Assembly: GCA_036847245.1 (NCBI GenBank)
Contig: DAIUAL010000136.1
Coordinates: forward strand, 1-9,139
DNA from: UBA4661 sp002405405
GTDB lineage: Bacteria; Bacteroidota; Ignavibacteria; Kapaibacteriales; UBA4661
Direction: 5' to 3'
Length of the DNA stretch: 9,139 nt
The notes under the pieces were generated by a model. That model saw only the letters and a list, made by a program, of their open reading frames with translations, did not search any database and was not told the origin of the DNA. This document shows positions 6,339-9,139 of the stretch, one piece after another. Position 1 is the stretch's first letter; each line of letters begins with the position of its first letter. Made by a program: the position numbers and the translations under genes.

Positions 6339-8234
6339 TTAACGAACGACGGTAACTTTTGTTTTGTACACATTCGCACCCTGTGCTAATTGCAAAAGGT
6401 ACATGCCTGATGATTGTTTTTGCAAATCGACCACATATTGATTTAATGCTTCTGCATTCGTGTAAGAACTATGTTCAATAATTGATCCTTGCAGGGAAAT
6501 AATTTTCAACTCATAGGGTAGAGAGTTGACTCGAGGTGCTTGAAACTGAAACATGTTATTGCCGAGTGTCATCATTTTGATGCCACCATCGGCTAATGTT
6601 CGCACCGATGTTGTGCGTGTATCCAAATCGTATACAGACACCGTACCACTGATTTCATAGGCAACAATCAGCATTGGTCTGCCGGTCGGGCTATTAGCGG
6701 CGGAAACAAATTCAATACCTTCCGGACCTAAATCGCCAACAGTATTCAATGTTCCCGTACCAGGAGCAATGGTAAAATTGCGTGGGTTATAATACATCAC
6801 ATAGCGTGGCTGTCGTGGATTGGTAACATTATAGATAATTATTCCGCTCATACGTTCCAAGCCGATAAAGGCATACACACTATCACCAACTTGACCGACA
6901 ACAATACCTTCGGGTTCGGGACCCTTATCATCGCTTCGGTTTTTGGGAGCATTCGCAGTATGATTTGCGTTAAAATTTGTTGGTAGGAGTGTATTAACAA
7001 TCTGTTCAAGTTGATCGCCGCTATCCCACACAAGGGTTCCATCACTATTCCACACAGAAAAAGATCGTGCACCGATGGAGAAGAGTGAATCATACAAGCC
7101 ATCTCGATTATTATCGCCACGAGCATTCGTGACATTTAAGCGACCAAGATTTGTTGCAAGCGTAAGTGTTGTAACACTTTGAAATTTTGTTGTATCTAAT
7201 CGCAGTGTACTTACTCGTGCTACTTCGCTATAGGCAGTGTATTCGCGAGTATCACCTTCATTAGCCGTGAGAAGAAAAGTTTCATTGTTACGGGTCAAAG
7301 ATGCAATTGCGTCAGGCTGATACATACCAAGCACCGGGCGTGGTATAATTGAAATTGCTGTACCATTATCACTTGCATCAAAGCCATTACCAACGATATT
7401 ATGATTCTTAAATCCGAGTGAACGAATTGAAGTTACACGAGCCGTAGCAATATCAATGATTGCTAATGCATTTGCTTCTTGCAGTGTGACATAAGCTGTT
7501 TGTGAATCAGAGGAGACAGTAATGTACTCCGGCTCAAGATTTTGTGCTAATGTTGTCGCAATAGTGGAGGGAGAAGGAAGATGCAAGAGAGACGAATCGC
7601 GTAACTCTGCCCGACGACTGCCACCGATATTAAAATCATTGAATCGAGCAAAGCGAACATTATTTTGGTTAAGAGTTTGAATATCGCTTGGAATTGTGAT
7701 AATGCTTACAGATCCTTCAGGGTCATTAAGATAATTTTGCGATGGTTCGCCCTCATTTGCTACAAGAACAAACCGACCATCGGGTGTGAAGGTAAGCATG
7801 TCGGGCAATGCTCCAACGGTAACAGAAGCTAATGTAACTCCTTGAGCATTAATAAAAACTACACGTCCGCTATCTTGGGCATTATCTGCCAATGCAGAGC
7901 CGGGGATACGGCGTTCTACGGCAATGGCTGCTATACCATTGCGCACAGCAACACTATTGACACCCGAACCAAATTGTGAAAGATTCACCGTCGAGACCAA
8001 ACGAGGTAGGGTAGGCGTTGAGAGATCAAGAACACGGATTTGAGCCGCTTCTGCATTGACTAAGTATAAAGTGCGATTGACAGCATCAAAAGCAGTAATT
8101 TCGGCACCACCTGCATTATAAATACCTGTGCTATATTTCCCCAAAAGACGCATACCAAAGCCTTGCGCTTGTACAGATGCGGCGATAAACACCAACATGA
8201 CACTTGCATATACCATTGAAATAAACAGTTTCAT
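6339..8234 (-). CDS. Choice-of-anchor I family secreted protein with T9SS type A sorting domain
   Basis: This 631-residue protein is predicted to be exported by Sec and then carried across the outer membrane by the type IX system. Signal peptide: residues 1-23 (cleavage likely after VQA). The body is a beta-propeller-like choice-of-anchor I domain (about 35-550) with characteristic blocks: GGAEITAFD (42-50), GALPDMLTFTPDGRFVLVAN (141-160) then EGEPS, EPEYITVSSD (234-243), GMYQPDAIAS (303-312), TANEGDTREY (323-332), SVWNSDGTLVWDSGD (393-407), KGPEPEGIVVG (437-447) and DLGPEGIEFVSAANSP (501-516). The last ~75 residues form the sorting domain, ending SSGMYLLQLAQGANVYKTKVTVVR-like strands. The start is ATG 8232-8234, with Shine-Dalgarno AAGGGAG (8242-8248) 7 nt upstream; an upstream in-frame TTG (8250-8252) would lie across that site and is rejected. 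The biochemical role of this family is not known to me. A strong terminator follows, and it is probably monocistronic. Confidence 0.93.
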   Translation of the reverse strand: MKLFISMVYASVMLVFIAASVQAQGFGMRLLGKYSTGIYNAGGAEITAFDAVNRTLYLVNAEAAQIRVLDLSTPTLPRLVSTVNLSQFGSGVNSVAVRNGIAAIAVERRIPGSALADNAQDSGRVVFINAQGVTLASVTVGALPDMLTFTPDGRFVLVANEGEPSQNYLNDPEGSVSIITIPSDIQTLNQNNVRFARFNDFNIGGSRRAELRDSSLLHLPSPSTIATTLAQNLEPEYITVSSDSQTAYVTLQEANALAIIDIATARVTSIRSLGFKNHNIVGNGFDASDNGTAISIIPRPVLGMYQPDAIASLTRNNETFLLTANEGDTREYTAYSEVARVSTLRLDTTKFQSVTTLTLATNLGRLNVTNARGDNNRDGLYDSLFSIGARSFSVWNSDGTLVWDSGDQLEQIVNTLLPTNFNANHTANAPKNRSDDKGPEPEGIVVGQVGDSVYAFIGLERMSGIIIYNVTNPRQPRYVMYYNPRNFTIAPGTGTLNTVGDLGPEGIEFVSAANSPTGRPMLIVAYEISGTVSVYDLDTRTTSVRTLADGGIKMMTLGNNMFQFQAPRVNSLPYELKIISLQGSIIEHSSYTNAEALNQYVVDLQKQSSGMYLLQLAQGANVYKTKVTVVR

Positions 8235-8429
8235 ACGATTGCTCCCTTGCAATACGATAGAACGAAAAAGAATTAGAGAACCGCAATGTCTTATTGTCCT
8301 GTGAGCAGAGCATTACCAATGTGTGAAGAAAACATTACATCAGAATAAAGAATTCATAACTCAAATTTTCACGATGTTTGCACTCATTTTTCGCTTTCTT
8401 AGAGATATTTTTTTGACATCTAGTATTAT
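8235..8429. other. Divergent intergenic region between the choice-of-anchor I gene and nadC
   Basis: This 195-bp AT-rich gap must carry promoters for both divergent genes. I found no box pair with acceptable spacing and match for either direction. The TTGACA at 8413-8418 is too close to the nadC start to serve as its -35 box. No riboswitch or dyad operator was recognised. Confidence 0.5.
8242..8248 (-). promoter_or_regulatory. Shine-Dalgarno that fixes the start of the choice-of-anchor I gene
   Basis: AAGGGAG on the minus strand lies 7 nt before the ATG at 8232-8234. It favours that ATG over the in-frame TTG at 8250-8252, which would place the ribosome site inside the coding region. Its strength contrasts with the weak or absent sites at the receptor, DUF2520 and nadC genes. 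Confidence 0.7.
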
Positions 8430-9104
8430 ATGATGAACCAGCCAGCACTTGATGTACTCATTCGATCAGCCTTAGAAGAAGATATTGGAACGGGCGACGC
8501 AACAACGCTTTCCACAGTACCTGCATCGTTGCAGATTCAATCCGTGATTATTGCTAAGCAAAGCGGTATACTGTGTGGTCTTCAGGTTGCGCAAAGAGTG
8601 CTTGAGTTATGTGCATCGCATTATGGATCTGTGCATGTTGAAACATATAAACATGATGGTGAGCAAGTGTCACATGGTGATGTATTGCTGTCAATGGAGG
8701 GTTCAGCTCATACTCAGTTGGTAGCAGAGCGTACCATGCTGAATTTTATGGGGCGTATGTCGGGTATTGCTACTATAACACGGCATTATGTTGATGCCAT
8801 TCAGGGCACAGATGCACGCATTCTTGATACCCGTAAAACAGCTCCGGGCTTACGACTCCTCGATAAATATGCAGTTGTATGTGGCGGCGGCATGAATCAT
8901 CGTATAGGATTGTTTGACATGATTCTTATTAAAGACAATCATATCGATGCCGTTGGTTCAATTACAAAAGCAGTACAATCTGCTCGTTTGTCATATCCCG
9001 AAATCAATATCGAGGTTGAATGCCGTACTTTACAAGATGTTCAAGAGACATTAGATATATCAGTTCAGTACGCTGTACAACGAATGATGAAGGAAATTAT
9101 GTAG
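8430..9104 (+). CDS. nadC: Nicotinate-nucleotide pyrophosphorylase (quinolinate phosphoribosyltransferase) NadC, C-terminal end disrupted
   Basis: NadC converts quinolinate and PRPP to nicotinate mononucleotide, CO2 and pyrophosphate, the third step of de novo NAD synthesis. Family blocks are clear: ALEEDIGTGDATT (14-26), the LVAERTMLNFMGRMSGIAT region (97-115), LDTRKTAPGLRLLDKYAV (132-149), GGGMNHRIGLFDMILIKDNH (152-171) and IEVECRTLQDVQETLD (194-209). After residue about 213 (ISVQY) the match ends: the LDN(M/F) block expected just there is missing, and translation stops at TAG 9102-9104 after 224 residues against about 280 usual. The lost part would include the SGG and GVDxIS blocks of the phosphate-binding end of the barrel. 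A frameshift, a nonsense change or low-quality sequence near the window end is likely. ATG 8430-8432 is used; ATG 8433-8435 is equally possible. No Shine-Dalgarno is seen. It is divergent from the secreted-protein gene. Confidence 0.9.
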   Translation: MMNQPALDVLIRSALEEDIGTGDATTLSTVPASLQIQSVIIAKQSGILCGLQVAQRVLELCASHYGSVHVETYKHDGEQVSHGDVLLSMEGSAHTQLVAERTMLNFMGRMSGIATITRHYVDAIQGTDARILDTRKTAPGLRLLDKYAVVCGGGMNHRIGLFDMILIKDNHIDAVGSITKAVQSARLSYPEINIEVECRTLQDVQETLDISVQYAVQRMMKEIM

Positions 9105-9139
9105 CTTGAGATGAAGCGCTCAGAGGTCGCAAAGGAGGA

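Noticed and set aside
6173..6379. Minus-strand open frame of 68 codons with a hydrophobic stretch
   Set aside because: It overlaps the 3' end of the choice-of-anchor I gene in another frame, runs through the strong terminator hairpin and has no recognisable family.
8235..8252. Earlier TTG start giving a 637-residue choice-of-anchor I protein
   Set aside because: The strong Shine-Dalgarno AAGGGAG would then lie inside the coding region, while it is perfectly spaced for the ATG at 8232-8234, which opens directly into a standard signal peptide.
8413..8418. Perfect TTGACA upstream of nadC as a -35 box
   Set aside because: It lies only 11 nt before the ATG; a -10 box at normal spacing would fall inside the coding region, where no TATAAT-like sequence is found. 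The NadC N-terminus fits the family from this ATG, so the start is not further downstream.

Overview
The window looks like chromosomal DNA of a Gram-negative member of the Bacteroidota/Chlorobiota (FCB) group. Two signs support this. One secreted protein ends in a type IX secretion (T9SS) type A sorting domain. There is also a large Oar-like TonB-dependent outer-membrane receptor with an N-terminal carboxypeptidase-regulatory-like domain. Base composition is moderately AT-rich and even throughout. I cannot place it more precisely from sequence alone; an Ignavibacteria/Kapabacteria-type lineage would fit, but that is a guess. I saw no tRNA, rRNA, CRISPR array, insertion sequence or phage gene.

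Layout, left to right. Positions 1-2295 (minus strand) hold a tight three-gene operon for pantoate and pantothenate synthesis. It is transcribed right to left as a Rossmann/DUF2520 protein (candidate PanG-type ketopantoate reductase), then panB, then panC, which is cut by the window edge. Positions 2296-2587 are intergenic and hold a perfect 13-bp tandem duplication, a possible terminator and overlapping inverted repeats. Positions 2588-5932 (minus) encode one Oar-like receptor of about 1,114 codons, interrupted by a single in-frame TGA at 3404-3406. Positions 5933-6338 are non-coding: a good sigma70-like promoter for the receptor, a pair of similar 15-bp motifs 32 bp apart further upstream, and a strong terminator for the next gene. 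Positions 6339-8234 (minus) encode a secreted 'choice-of-anchor I' protein with a T9SS sorting domain. Positions 8235-8429 separate it from nadC (8430 onward, plus strand), whose C-terminal end departs from the family and stops early close to the window end.

How the genes work together. If the DUF2520 protein is the ketopantoate reductase, the three pan genes give the full route from 2-ketoisovalerate to pantothenate, with only beta-alanine supplied from elsewhere. NadC belongs to de novo NAD synthesis and is divergently transcribed. The T9SS cargo protein and the receptor are envelope or extracellular proteins; each appears to be its own transcription unit. The window is mostly ordinary. The points most worth a second look are the interrupted receptor gene, the DUF2520 gene in the pan operon, the broken NadC end and the operator-like repeat pair.
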